The notes under the pieces are model-generated. The model saw nothing but the letters and a program-made list of their open reading frames with translations. It had not been told where the DNA came from and ran no database searches. Shown here piece after piece: positions 16,560 through 24,167 of a stretch of 64,000 nt of DNA. The position numbers and the translations under genes are program-made. The DNA comes from Archangium violaceum (GTDB taxonomy: Bacteria > Myxococcota > Myxococcia > Myxococcales > Myxococcaceae). Within the stretch, counting starts at the first letter, position 1. Each line of letters begins with the position of its first letter. Location: contig NZ_CP069338.1 in NCBI RefSeq assembly GCF_016859125.1, positions 9,799,501 through 9,863,500 on the forward strand, read 5' to 3'.

Positions 16560-18779
16560 ATGCTCGTACCACGTCATTGGAGGATACTCGCCGCCAAACC
16601 TGATCGAAGGAGGACTCCCATTCTCCCGTTGCTAGCCGTGGTCGCGCTGGTGAGCGCCGCCGCCCCCTCCCAACCCGACACCCTCCTCCGGCAGCTCACG
16701 GAGACGAGATACTTCAACCTGGGCCGGCCGATGGCGGTGCGGATCACCCCCGATGAAGGGACGGTGCTCTTCCTCCGGAGCCCGCCCACGTCGGGCGCGA
16801 GCTCGTTGTTCTCATTCGACCCCGCCACCGGACAAACCCGCGAGGTGCTCACGCCGGAGAGCGTCATCGCTGGCGCGGAGGAGACCCTGTCGCCCGAGGA
16901 GAAGGTTCGCCGTGAGCGGATGCGCGTCTCGGGCCGTGGCTTCACCTCGTACTCGCTCTCCAGCGATGGCCAGAAGGTGCTGCTCTCGCTCTCGGGCAAG
17001 CTCTATGTCGTCGAGCGCGGCTCCGGAAAGGTCACCCAGCTCCGAACGGGCGAGTGGCCCGTCGACCCGCGGTTCTCCCCCGATGGCCGGCAGATCGCCT
17101 ATGTCCGGGACAACGACGTGTTCCGCGTCGAGCTCGCCACCAACAAGGAGCACCGGCTCACTCGTGGAGGCACTCCCGAGCGGACGCACGGCCTCGCCGA
17201 GTTCGTGGCGATGGAAGAGATGGGCCGCTTCTCCGGCTACTGGTGGAGCCCCGACGCGAAGCACATCGCCTATGCCGAGGCCGATACGTCCGGCGTCGAG
17301 AAGCTCAACCTCGTCGATCCGGCGAACCCCGAGCGGGGCGCCCAACCGTTCGCGTACCCACGTCCCGGCAAGCCGAACGCCAGGGTGCGGCTCCTCGTCG
17401 CACCGGTCACGGGTGGCGCGGCGAAGGAGATCCGGTGGGACGCCGAGAAGTACCCCTACCTGGCGACGGTGAGGTGGCCGAAGAAGGGCCCGCTCACCCT
17501 GCTGGTGCAGAACCGCGCGCAGACGGAGGAAGTGCTCCTCGCGGCGGATCCGCGGACGGGCCAGACGCGCCCACTCCTCATCGAGAAAGATGACGCGTGG
17601 CTCCAGCTGGATCAGAGCTTCCCCGAGTGGTTGGAGGACGGCAGCGGCTTTCTCTGGTCCACCGAGCGCAACGGGGCACCCGAAGTGGAGCTCCGCCGCG
17701 CCGACGGAAGCCTGGCACGATCGCTGGTGAAGCCGGACGCCGGATTCCGGACGCTGGTGAGCTATCAGCCGAAGGACGATGTCCTGTACTTCCTGGGCGG
17801 GCCGAACCCGACCGAGCAGTACCTGTGGCGGGTCAAAGGCGGCGGTGAGCCCGAGCGCGTCACCTCGGGCGGCCCCGCGCTCGAAAGGGCGATTGTCTCC
17901 GACCGGGGCGGATTGATCGTCGTCATGAGCGAAGGACCAACGAGCCTGCGCCGGGTGTACGTCCATCGAGCCGATGGGACGCGCCTCGGCGAGCTGCCTT
18001 CCGTCGCGCGCGAGCCCCCGTACCAGCCCCGGTTCGAATTGCGGCAGGTCGGACCCGAACGGTTCTGGACCTCGATCGTGCGGCCCCGGAACTTCAAGCC
18101 GGGCGTGAAGCTGCCGGTCATCGTCGAGATCTACGGAGCCGCCTATCCGCTGGTTCATCAAAGCATGGCGATGAACCTCACCGCACAGTGGATCGCGGAC
18201 CACGGCTTCATCGTGGTGAAGCTCGATGGCCGCGGAACGTCGCTGCGCGATCGCGCGTGGGAACGGAAGATCAAGTTCGACTTCGTCGGCGTGCTCGATG
18301 ATCAGATCGCCGCGCTGAGGGCGCTCGCCGCCGAGGTGCCGGAGATGGACCTCTCGCGCGTGGGCATCGAGGGGTGGAGCCACGGCGGGTACATGGCCGC
18401 GTTCGCGGTGCTCTCACGCCCGGACGTCTTCAAGGCCGCGTTCGCCGGCGCCCCGGTGACGGACTGGCGCGACTACGACAGCCACCTCTCCGAGCGCTAC
18501 CTCGGGCTGCCGGAGGAGCATCCCGAGGCGTACGAGAAGAACTCGCTGCTCACCTACGCGAAGGCCGACAAGCCCATCGGCAAGCTGCTGCTCGTCCACG
18601 GCACCGCCGACGACAACGTCTTCTTCTCGCACACGTTGAAGCTCTCGGATGCGCTGTTCCGCGCGGGCAAGCCTCATGAAGTGCTGCCGCTGAGCGGGCT
18701 CACCCACATGCTCGCCGACCCCGACGTGCACGAGCGGGTCTGGGCGAGGATGATGCGCCACTTCCAGGAGAATCTCTGA
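16560..18779 (+). CDS. S9B (DPP IV-like) serine peptidase, exported
   Basis: About 739 residues: N-terminal signal region (LPLLAVVALVSAAA), eight-bladed-propeller-type domain to about 480, then an alpha/beta hydrolase. The nucleophile is Ser607 in GWSHGGY (most DPP IVs have GWSYGGY). Asp is near 684 in HGTADDNV and His near 717 in LTHML. FVAMEEMGR near 220 matches the glutamate pair of S9B enzymes that holds the substrate N-terminus, so removal of X-Pro-type dipeptides is likely. The start is uncertain: ATG 16560 gives an Arg-rich n-region but a weak ribosome site, while AAGGAGG at 16607 lies before a non-standard ATT and a TTG at 16629. Confidence 0.85.
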   Translation: MLVPRHWRILAAKPDRRRTPILPLLAVVALVSAAAPSQPDTLLRQLTETRYFNLGRPMAVRITPDEGTVLFLRSPPTSGASSLFSFDPATGQTREVLTPESVIAGAEETLSPEEKVRRERMRVSGRGFTSYSLSSDGQKVLLSLSGKLYVVERGSGKVTQLRTGEWPVDPRFSPDGRQIAYVRDNDVFRVELATNKEHRLTRGGTPERTHGLAEFVAMEEMGRFSGYWWSPDAKHIAYAEADTSGVEKLNLVDPANPERGAQPFAYPRPGKPNARVRLLVAPVTGGAAKEIRWDAEKYPYLATVRWPKKGPLTLLVQNRAQTEEVLLAADPRTGQTRPLLIEKDDAWLQLDQSFPEWLEDGSGFLWSTERNGAPEVELRRADGSLARSLVKPDAGFRTLVSYQPKDDVLYFLGGPNPTEQYLWRVKGGGEPERVTSGGPALERAIVSDRGGLIVVMSEGPTSLRRVYVHRADGTRLGELPSVAREPPYQPRFELRQVGPERFWTSIVRPRNFKPGVKLPVIVEIYGAAYPLVHQSMAMNLTAQWIADHGFIVVKLDGRGTSLRDRAWERKIKFDFVGVLDDQIAALRALAAEVPEMDLSRVGIEGWSHGGYMAAFAVLSRPDVFKAAFAGAPVTDWRDYDSHLSERYLGLPEEHPEAYEKNSLLTYAKADKPIGKLLLVHGTADDNVFFSHTLKLSDALFRAGKPHEVLPLSGLTHMLADPDVHERVWARMMRHFQENL

Positions 18780-18791
18780 GCTTCGTTCGGG

Positions 18792-19577
18792 TCAGCGTTC
18801 CAGAGCCGCGCGCACCACGTTCACGGCGGACGCATCCCGCGCGAAGACGAGCCGGGCCGTCTCCACGCTCGCCAGCAGACGGCTCGCCGCACTCAGCAGG
18901 TAACGGCGTCCGGCGGCGAAGGCCTCGGGCAGGAGCGCATTGAGCAGCAGCACCCGCGCCACCTCTCCCGCCCCCTGCGCTTCCCATCGCGAGGCCGCAT
19001 CCCAACCCAGCGTCCCCACCACGCGCAGGGATGCCTCCTGGGGAACACCCACGTTCCACGGCGTCCCGGCCGCGCGCCAGCCGTCCGCCTCGGGCCACAC
19101 CGCCACCAACTCGTCCGTCAGCACCGTGCCACCGGCCCTCGCCCACAACGCCCCCAGGGTGCTCTTCCCCGCTCCCGAGTGTCCCGTCCAGAGGGCGGCC
19201 CGGCCCTGGTGCTCCACCGCCACCCCGTGCACCAGCAGGCCTCCGCGCCTCGCCAGTTCCCCGGCCAGCATCACCTTCAACACCGTGTCCACGGGGAAGC
19301 GGCCCTCGCCCGTCACGGTGGCGCTCCGGCCCTCGGGGGCGATGTCCGCGACGTAGTCCTCCCCATCCACCCGCAGGCCTCCACCGGGGGCCGGGCGAGG
19401 CTCGGGCAGGGATCGCACACCCGGCGTAGCACCCGAAACGGACGGGCGCAGCACACGGACATGCGCCCGGGCCGGCGCCGAGGTGAGGAACGCCGGGAAG
19501 GCGCGGGCGAGCGCCTCCTCCAACGCCGGCTCCTCGGACTCGAGCGCCACCGTCCAACCCGCCAGCGAGAGCGTCAC
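18792..19577 (-). CDS. HPr-kinase-related ATP-binding protein of a peptide cluster
   Basis: This 261-residue protein resembles the C-terminal kinase half of HPr kinase/phosphorylase. GGLLVHGVAVEHQGRAALW leads into the P-loop GHSGAGKST (about 131-140), and TVLTDELVAV near 155 supplies the metal-site acidic residues. It lacks the N-terminal HprK domain, as do the shorter HprK-related proteins found beside PqqD proteins in peptide-modification loci. The start is a GTG 19 bases after the small peptide gene, with no strong ribosome site, so it probably relies on coupling. It is the last gene of the 24072-18792 operon, converging on the peptidase gene. A phosphotransfer role on the peptide or another protein is inference. 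Confidence 0.7.
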   Translation of the reverse strand: MTLSLAGWTVALESEEPALEEALARAFPAFLTSAPARAHVRVLRPSVSGATPGVRSLPEPRPAPGGGLRVDGEDYVADIAPEGRSATVTGEGRFPVDTVLKVMLAGELARRGGLLVHGVAVEHQGRAALWTGHSGAGKSTLGALWARAGGTVLTDELVAVWPEADGWRAAGTPWNVGVPQEASLRVVGTLGWDAASRWEAQGAGEVARVLLLNALLPEAFAAGRRYLLSAASRLLASVETARLVFARDASAVNVVRAALER

Positions 19578-19596
19578 CCCATGGGATGGATGAACC

Positions 19597-19794
19597 TCAT
19601 GGCAGGTCCGGGCACGAGGCCGGAATGTCGCAGCCGAAGTCGTCGCGGAAGGACACCTGCGCGAGCGCGACGAAGGCCTGCGCCCAGAGCACCGCGGGCG
19701 GCTCGTAGACGCGTGAGCCCGTTGCCGGCCCCGACTCCCTCGCGTCGGGCACGGGCGGGGTTCCACTGGAGGCAGGAGAGCGCTCGTGTGTCAT
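19597..19794 (-). CDS. 65-residue candidate precursor peptide
   Basis: Begins with ATG preceded by TTGAGG, 6 bases after the stop of the propeller gene, and ends 19 bases before the kinase GTG. The N-terminal 28 residues are Pro/Ser/Gly-rich. Residues 30-41 read YEPPAVLWAQAF, keeping Tyr30, Pro33, Val35 and Phe41 at the spacing of the leader motif (YxxPxLxxxGxF) recognised by PqqD-type domains in lasso and similar peptides. The C-terminal part carries Cys55 and Cys61 around a Pro-rich FGCDIPASCPDLP tail. Small size, position and the PqqD and HprK neighbours support a precursor. The product and modification are unknown. Confidence 0.6.
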   Translation of the reverse strand: MTHERSPASSGTPPVPDARESGPATGSRVYEPPAVLWAQAFVALAQVSFRDDFGCDIPASCPDLP

Positions 19795-19800
19795 GGGGCC

Positions 19801-22800
19801 TCAAGGGAACGGCACCTGGAAGGCGCAGACGCGGCCGTCCTGGGTGCCCACGTGGAGACGCGACACGGTGCTGTCCACCGTGGGCGTGCCAATGGCCAGC
19901 GCGCCGGGGAGGGAGACCTGCTTGCCGTCCGCGCCCGTGGTGAAGTCGAGCTCGTGCAGCTTCTCGTCCTTGCCGCCGACGTAGAGGCGCTGCACGCCGC
20001 CGCTGGTGAACGAGAAGTTCCCGGACGGGCTCGGGATGGGGGTGGACCAGACCTTCTTCGCCGTGGTGCCCGAGGAGGAGGTGGTGACGCTCCAGCGCTC
20101 CACCCTGCCCTCCGCGTCGCTGGCGCCCAGGATGCTCACGACGAAGCCACCATTCACCGGCCGGGCGAACTGGGAGAACGCGGGCACGGAAGCCGAGGGT
20201 CGGCTCGCCACGGACACGCTCCAGGCGACCGTCATCCCCACCATGTCGAGGCCGTACACCCCGCCATCGCTGTTCGTCACGAGCGCCAGGGGCGTCGCCG
20301 AGCCATAGCGGACGATGCCGAAGTCGATGTCCCCGAGAGACAACCGGGCCAGCTCGTTGCCGGTGAGGGAGTCCAGGATGCGCAGCGAGGCCAGGGTTCC
20401 CCCATTGGAGCGGGCGCCCACGTACAGACGGTTGTACGTGTAGTCGATCAGCATGCCCCCGCTGACCATGCCGAGGTCTCCCGGGGCGTACGTCCACACG
20501 GGCGCGCCGCTGGCGGCATCGAGCGCCACCACCTTGTTGTCGGTGCCGGTGCTCTGCCGTGTGGCGAAGAAGGCCAGGTCGCGCCCGGGGAAGGCCGCCT
20601 TGTAGGCCGCGTTGGTGCTGGAGGTGTTGTAGAGCTGCGCCACCGGGAAGGACTGGATGGTGCCGAGCGACGTGGTGCTCCGCCAGAGGACCTCGCCGGT
20701 GTTGGTGCGGATGACGTAGGTGAAGCCCGCCTGGTCTCCAGTGAGGATGTACTGGCCGGGCAGGCCGTACAGCGGGACGACGGGGAAGCGGCTCTGCACG
20801 GCGCCCTCGAGCCGCACGGGCCGCCAGCGCTCGTCGCCATCGAGCGGGGGCGTGGACGTGTTCGTCAGGTGGGCCGTCACGCGCCCCGAGGTGTTGGAGG
20901 TGAAGATGCCCACGCCGAGCTCGGTGATGGGCTGCTGCAGCGTGGAGAAGCCGACGCTGTAGCACCACAGCGGCTGGCCGGGCCCGCGACTCGTGGGAAC
21001 GGACTTCAGCCCGAGCGACTGCGGCGCGTTGCCGGGCGAATACCGGTGCAGCGCGTCATGGTTGTGGACCCGGTAGACGTAGGCCGTACCGTTGACGAGC
21101 CCGGTGTCCTCGACGGTGGAGGCCACGCTCAGCTCGTCCGCGTACACCACTGTCGCGTTGCCCACCGTCTCGCCTGGCGTGTACCGCCGGCCCGGCTCGG
21201 GCGCGGTGTCGGGGGCGGCGCCCACGGCGCGCAACACGAGCACTCCGTCATGCTCGGACGGGTTGGTCCACACCAGCGTATTGCGGCCCTGCCCGGCGAT
21301 CGCCACCAGCGACTCCACCTCGGGCACCACGCGGTTGACGAACACGGTGACCGGCGCGTCCACGCGGAGCGTGTTGGTGGTGGTTCCGCTCACCTGTGTC
21401 AGCTCCAACTGGTGGCTGAAGGCGGTGTCGCTGGTGACGGTGCCGATGGCGGAGTAGTCGAGCGAGAAGGTCTTCTGTGTGCCCGGAGTGATGCCGGGCT
21501 GGCCGGAGGGCGCCGTCCAGGTGTAGCCCTTGTTGGAGCTCGTGCCCCAGCCGCTGTGATCATTGGCGAACGGACTCGCCGAGACGGTGAAGAAGGCCGG
21601 GTCCGGAGTGAGCAGCTTCACGGTCCGGAGCTCCACCGTGCCTCCGTTGTAGAGGGTGTACTGGAGCGTCCGGTTCTTCGCGCCGGAGATGAGCGAGGAG
21701 GGTTCGATGGCCAACCGGTGCTCCACGATGCGCCCCTGCGCGGAGACCACCAGGCCCGTGTTGATGGGGGTGGTGCCACGCACGGCGTCCGCCTGGCTCT
21801 CGAACTGGAAGGTGCTCCCGATGGGGCCCTCCATCCGGTACTTCCAGATGAAGGAGAGGGACGAGCCGGGGCCAAGCGATGCGGCGCTCGCGGGAGTGGG
21901 TCCGCTCAGCAACGAGGGCACCGCCGTCCCCACGAAGCCGGGCGCGCGGGGGACCACCTCCCGGTACGTGGACAGGGACGGGTTGGACACCACGAGGCGG
22001 ACCGTGACCGTATCGCCCGGAGCGATGCTGGCGGGCAGCGCCTCGAGAAGCGCCGGGAAGCTGCTCACGTTCACCTGGAGCGAGGAGGTCGGCGCGGTGC
22101 TCACCGTGCCATTGCCCGCCGAGGCATGGAAGACGGCCGTCCCCTCCCCCGTGGATTGCAGCTTCCCCGTGAAGGCGCCGGTGGAACCAGGATCCAGGGA
22201 GAGCGAGGCGGGAGAGAAGGCCGTCACCGTCCGGTCGAAGGCCGCGCTGCCCACCACCACCGGGCCACTCAGGGTGATGTTGGCCTGATTCACCAGCGAG
22301 CGGTTCACGACGATGAGTTGCACCGTGACGTTGCCCCCGAGTTGAAGGGTCCGCGGAAGCACCGTGAGGGTCGCGGACAGACCCACGCGCTTCCAGCGCG
22401 CCAGCGTCGGGTCACCGGAGAACGACGTGTTGGTGCACATGTCACGCGCCTCGGAGGCCTTCTTGCTGGCATTGCCGGCCACCAACGCGTCGGTGGCGTC
22501 GGCGTTGGCCGCGATGCCCACGAGCCGCAGCGTGAAGCGCGCGGAGGCTCCCGGCGCGAGCCCGAACGACCCGGGACAGGCGCCACCCGCCCGATAGGTG
22601 ATGCGACGCTCCTTGCGATCGATGGTGCTCACCGTCCAGCCCGCCGGTGCATCGCCACCATCGACGTCGTAGGCGGTGCCATCGACCGCGAGGCTGATCT
22701 CGTTGAGGGGGCGGGTGCTGGTGGAGGTGTTGCGGACCTCGAAGACGAGCGAGGAGATCTCCCCCATGACGGAGGTGCCATCGACCGGCGTGACGGTCCA

Positions 22801-22866
22801 CGCGTTCTGGGCCAGCGCGGCGGCAGGGAGCAGCAGGAGCAGGATCGGGAGCAGGCGTGCGTTCAT
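19801..22866 (-). CDS. large secreted protein with Ig-like repeats and a PQQ-type beta-propeller
   Basis: This 1021-residue protein has a clear signal peptide (MNARLLPILLLLLPAAALAQ). Residues about 20-520 contain tandem beta-sandwich units of the CARDB/DUF11 type with recurrent patterns such as PGDTVTVRLVVSNPSL. A fibronectin-III-like unit follows (LVWTNPSEHDGVLVLR through TAYVYRVHNH). From about 640 to the end there are propeller blades with tryptophan-docking repeats (GEVLWRSTTS, GAPVWTYAPGDLG, KKVWSTPIPSP). No PQQ-dehydrogenase catalytic residues are evident, so it is probably a surface or periplasmic binding scaffold. It lies inside the peptide operon, 11 bases after the lipoprotein gene. 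Confidence 0.75.
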   Translation of the reverse strand: MNARLLPILLLLLPAAALAQNAWTVTPVDGTSVMGEISSLVFEVRNTSTSTRPLNEISLAVDGTAYDVDGGDAPAGWTVSTIDRKERRITYRAGGACPGSFGLAPGASARFTLRLVGIAANADATDALVAGNASKKASEARDMCTNTSFSGDPTLARWKRVGLSATLTVLPRTLQLGGNVTVQLIVVNRSLVNQANITLSGPVVVGSAAFDRTVTAFSPASLSLDPGSTGAFTGKLQSTGEGTAVFHASAGNGTVSTAPTSSLQVNVSSFPALLEALPASIAPGDTVTVRLVVSNPSLSTYREVVPRAPGFVGTAVPSLLSGPTPASAASLGPGSSLSFIWKYRMEGPIGSTFQFESQADAVRGTTPINTGLVVSAQGRIVEHRLAIEPSSLISGAKNRTLQYTLYNGGTVELRTVKLLTPDPAFFTVSASPFANDHSGWGTSSNKGYTWTAPSGQPGITPGTQKTFSLDYSAIGTVTSDTAFSHQLELTQVSGTTTNTLRVDAPVTVFVNRVVPEVESLVAIAGQGRNTLVWTNPSEHDGVLVLRAVGAAPDTAPEPGRRYTPGETVGNATVVYADELSVASTVEDTGLVNGTAYVYRVHNHDALHRYSPGNAPQSLGLKSVPTSRGPGQPLWCYSVGFSTLQQPITELGVGIFTSNTSGRVTAHLTNTSTPPLDGDERWRPVRLEGAVQSRFPVVPLYGLPGQYILTGDQAGFTYVIRTNTGEVLWRSTTSLGTIQSFPVAQLYNTSSTNAAYKAAFPGRDLAFFATRQSTGTDNKVVALDAASGAPVWTYAPGDLGMVSGGMLIDYTYNRLYVGARSNGGTLASLRILDSLTGNELARLSLGDIDFGIVRYGSATPLALVTNSDGGVYGLDMVGMTVAWSVSVASRPSASVPAFSQFARPVNGGFVVSILGASDAEGRVERWSVTTSSSGTTAKKVWSTPIPSPSGNFSFTSGGVQRLYVGGKDEKLHELDFTTGADGKQVSLPGALAIGTPTVDSTVSRLHVGTQDGRVCAFQVPFP

Positions 22867-22877
22867 GGCGGGCCTCC

Positions 22878-23381
22878 TCAGCGCTCCAGGGTGAAGGAGA
22901 CGGCGGTCAGGGGCGAGCCATCGACGAAGAAGCGCGCCTCCCACCTCCCGCTCAGTCCATGGAGGGGAATGTTCGTCCCCGCCACCGGCAGACTGAAGAC
23001 GAGCTCGCGAGCCTCCGTGGGGACGACGGCCTCCACCATGCGGGTGTGCTTCTCGTAGGCCGCGGGGCCGGGGGCCAGGAACTCCGCGTCCACCGACACC
23101 GAGCCCACGAGGCCGCTCACGCGCAGCCGCACCTCCACCGCCGTCACGTCCGACAGGCCCCGCGTGCCCTCGGGCACGTAGAGCACCTCCGCCCTGCCCA
23201 CTCGCGGCGGCAGCGGAGGCGTGGACCTCACGGACGGGGAGATGCCGTTCCATGACACCTCGACGGGGATCACGGGTCCGGCGTCCGACGGCGGCGCCTC
23301 TTCTCCAGGAAAGCTGGGAGGAGCCCCCTCATCACAGGCCGCCAGCCACAGGACCACCGACGCCATCTCGAGCGCTTTCAT
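22878..23381 (-). CDS. lipoprotein of the peptide operon, unknown function
   Basis: 167 residues. The short signal MKALEMASVVLWLAAC ends in a lipobox with Cys16, followed by an acidic Pro-rich linker and a predicted beta-sandwich (VEVSWNGISPSV, then VEVRLRVSGLVGSVSVDAEF and a final ARFFVDGSPLTAVSFTLER). The ATG overlaps the PqqD stop by 4 bases (ATGA). Its beta pattern resembles the Ig-like units of the following 1021-residue protein, so the two may interact in the periplasm or at the surface. No family recognised. Confidence 0.65.
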   Translation of the reverse strand: MKALEMASVVLWLAACDEGAPPSFPGEEAPPSDAGPVIPVEVSWNGISPSVRSTPPLPPRVGRAEVLYVPEGTRGLSDVTAVEVRLRVSGLVGSVSVDAEFLAPGPAAYEKHTRMVEAVVPTEARELVFSLPVAGTNIPLHGLSGRWEARFFVDGSPLTAVSFTLER

Positions 23382-23668
23382 CGAAGCACCTCCCCTGCGT
23401 CCAACAGCCCATGACCCGCGAGCCGCTCGAGGAACCGCAGGCAGTCCTCGAGCACCCGCTCCACGTCCATGCCGTACTCGTGCGCCACCACGCCGGCGAT
23501 TTCCCGCGCGGTGCGCGTCCCGTCACTCAGCTCCCAGATACGCGCCGCGGTGTCGTTGAGGCCCCGCAGCATCCGTCCTTCCGGATCCAACACCACGAAG
23601 TCCGAGCCGAAGCGTTGCCCGTCCGCGCCCTCGCGTCGGCGGGGGATTCTGTCGGCCCGGAAGCTCAT
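23378..23668 (-). CDS. PqqD-family peptide-binding protein
   Basis: 96 residues with the PqqD winged-helix signature: basic N-terminus, a strand pair ending FVVLDPEGRMLRGLNDTAARIWELSDG, then TAREIAGVVAHEYGMDVERVLEDCLRFLERL and a hydrophobic tail LAGHGLLD. Proteins of this family (RiPP recognition elements) grip the leader of a precursor peptide and present it to the modifying enzyme. It overlaps the S26-like gene upstream and the lipoprotein downstream, both by ATGA, so the three are produced together. The likely client is the 65-residue peptide encoded at 19597-19794. That pairing is inference from operon context and the leader motif. Confidence 0.85.
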   Translation of the reverse strand: MSFRADRIPRRREGADGQRFGSDFVVLDPEGRMLRGLNDTAARIWELSDGTRTAREIAGVVAHEYGMDVERVLEDCLRFLERLAGHGLLDAGEVLR

Positions 23669-24072
23669 GCGCGCCTCCGTCCGAGCAGCGCCGCCAGCCC
23701 GCGCTTCACCGCCACGCGCCAACGGCCCCAGCGCCGTGGCCCCTGGTCCCATCGGCCTGGCGCGAGCACCTCGCCGCCCCGGCGTACCAGGCACACCCGC
23801 CCCAGCACCCGCGCACGCGGTAGCGGCGGATCCTCCGCCCAGGCGTTGTCCCCGAGCAGCACGCACGTGTCCGCGTCACTCCGGCGCACGCGGTGCACCA
23901 CCAGCGCATGCGCGAAGCGCGCGAGCACCACCTCACCGGGACGCGGCGCCTCCACCAGCGGCTCCACGCCCGCCAGGTCCCCCGAACGCAACGAGGGCCA
24001 CATGCTGTCTCCCCGGATGGGAATCCAGCACAGGCCCTCGTCTCGACGTTCGTGCGTCCAGTCTGGAGGCAT
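23665..24072 (-). CDS. S24/S26-like peptidase with Ser-His dyad
   Basis: 135 residues, small and apparently soluble. IRGDSMWPSL gives nucleophile Ser23, SGDLAGVEPL follows, and ALVVHRV places His60 where bacterial leader peptidases have lysine, as in the SipW/ER-type signal peptidases that use a Ser-His pair. GDNAWAED near 74-81 matches the family's late GDN motif. There is no N-terminal membrane anchor, so export-type cleavage is unlikely. Trimming the leader of the operon's peptide is an attractive inference. First gene of the operon, with no clear ribosome site before ATG 24072. Confidence 0.7.
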   Translation of the reverse strand: MPPDWTHERRDEGLCWIPIRGDSMWPSLRSGDLAGVEPLVEAPRPGEVVLARFAHALVVHRVRRSDADTCVLLGDNAWAEDPPLPRARVLGRVCLVRRGGEVLAPGRWDQGPRRWGRWRVAVKRGLAALLGRRRA

Positions 24073-24085
24073 GACTGGAACGGAA

Positions 24086-24113
24086 TTGTAACGTCACCTT
24101 CGCGTCACACCAA
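24086..24113 (-). promoter_or_regulatory. possible promoter of the peptide operon
   Basis: On the minus strand, TTGGTG (24113-24108) and TTACAA (24091-24086) lie 16 bases apart, with GTGACG repeated at an 11-base period between them. A start near 24079 would make a nearly leaderless transcript, which fits the absence of a ribosome site before ATG 24072. Weak matches, so low confidence. Confidence 0.3.
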
Positions 24114-24128
24114 GCCGGCGACCGCTCC

Positions 24129-24152
24129 AAACCCTTGGATTCTCAAGGGTTT
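24129..24152 (-). terminator. terminator of hisS
   Basis: AAACCCTTG (24129-24137) and CAAGGGTTT (24144-24152) form a perfect 9-bp stem with a 6-base loop, 16 bases beyond the hisS stop. It separates hisS from the downstream peptide operon, implying that the operon has its own promoter. Confidence 0.6.
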
Positions 24153-24167
24153 TGCAGGTTTTCCCAG

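Noticed and set aside
18792-24072. Lasso-peptide biosynthesis
   Set aside because: PqqD, HprK-like and leader-motif features fit, but there is no asparagine-synthetase-like cyclase or transglutaminase-like protease, and the acidic ring residue is at the wrong position.
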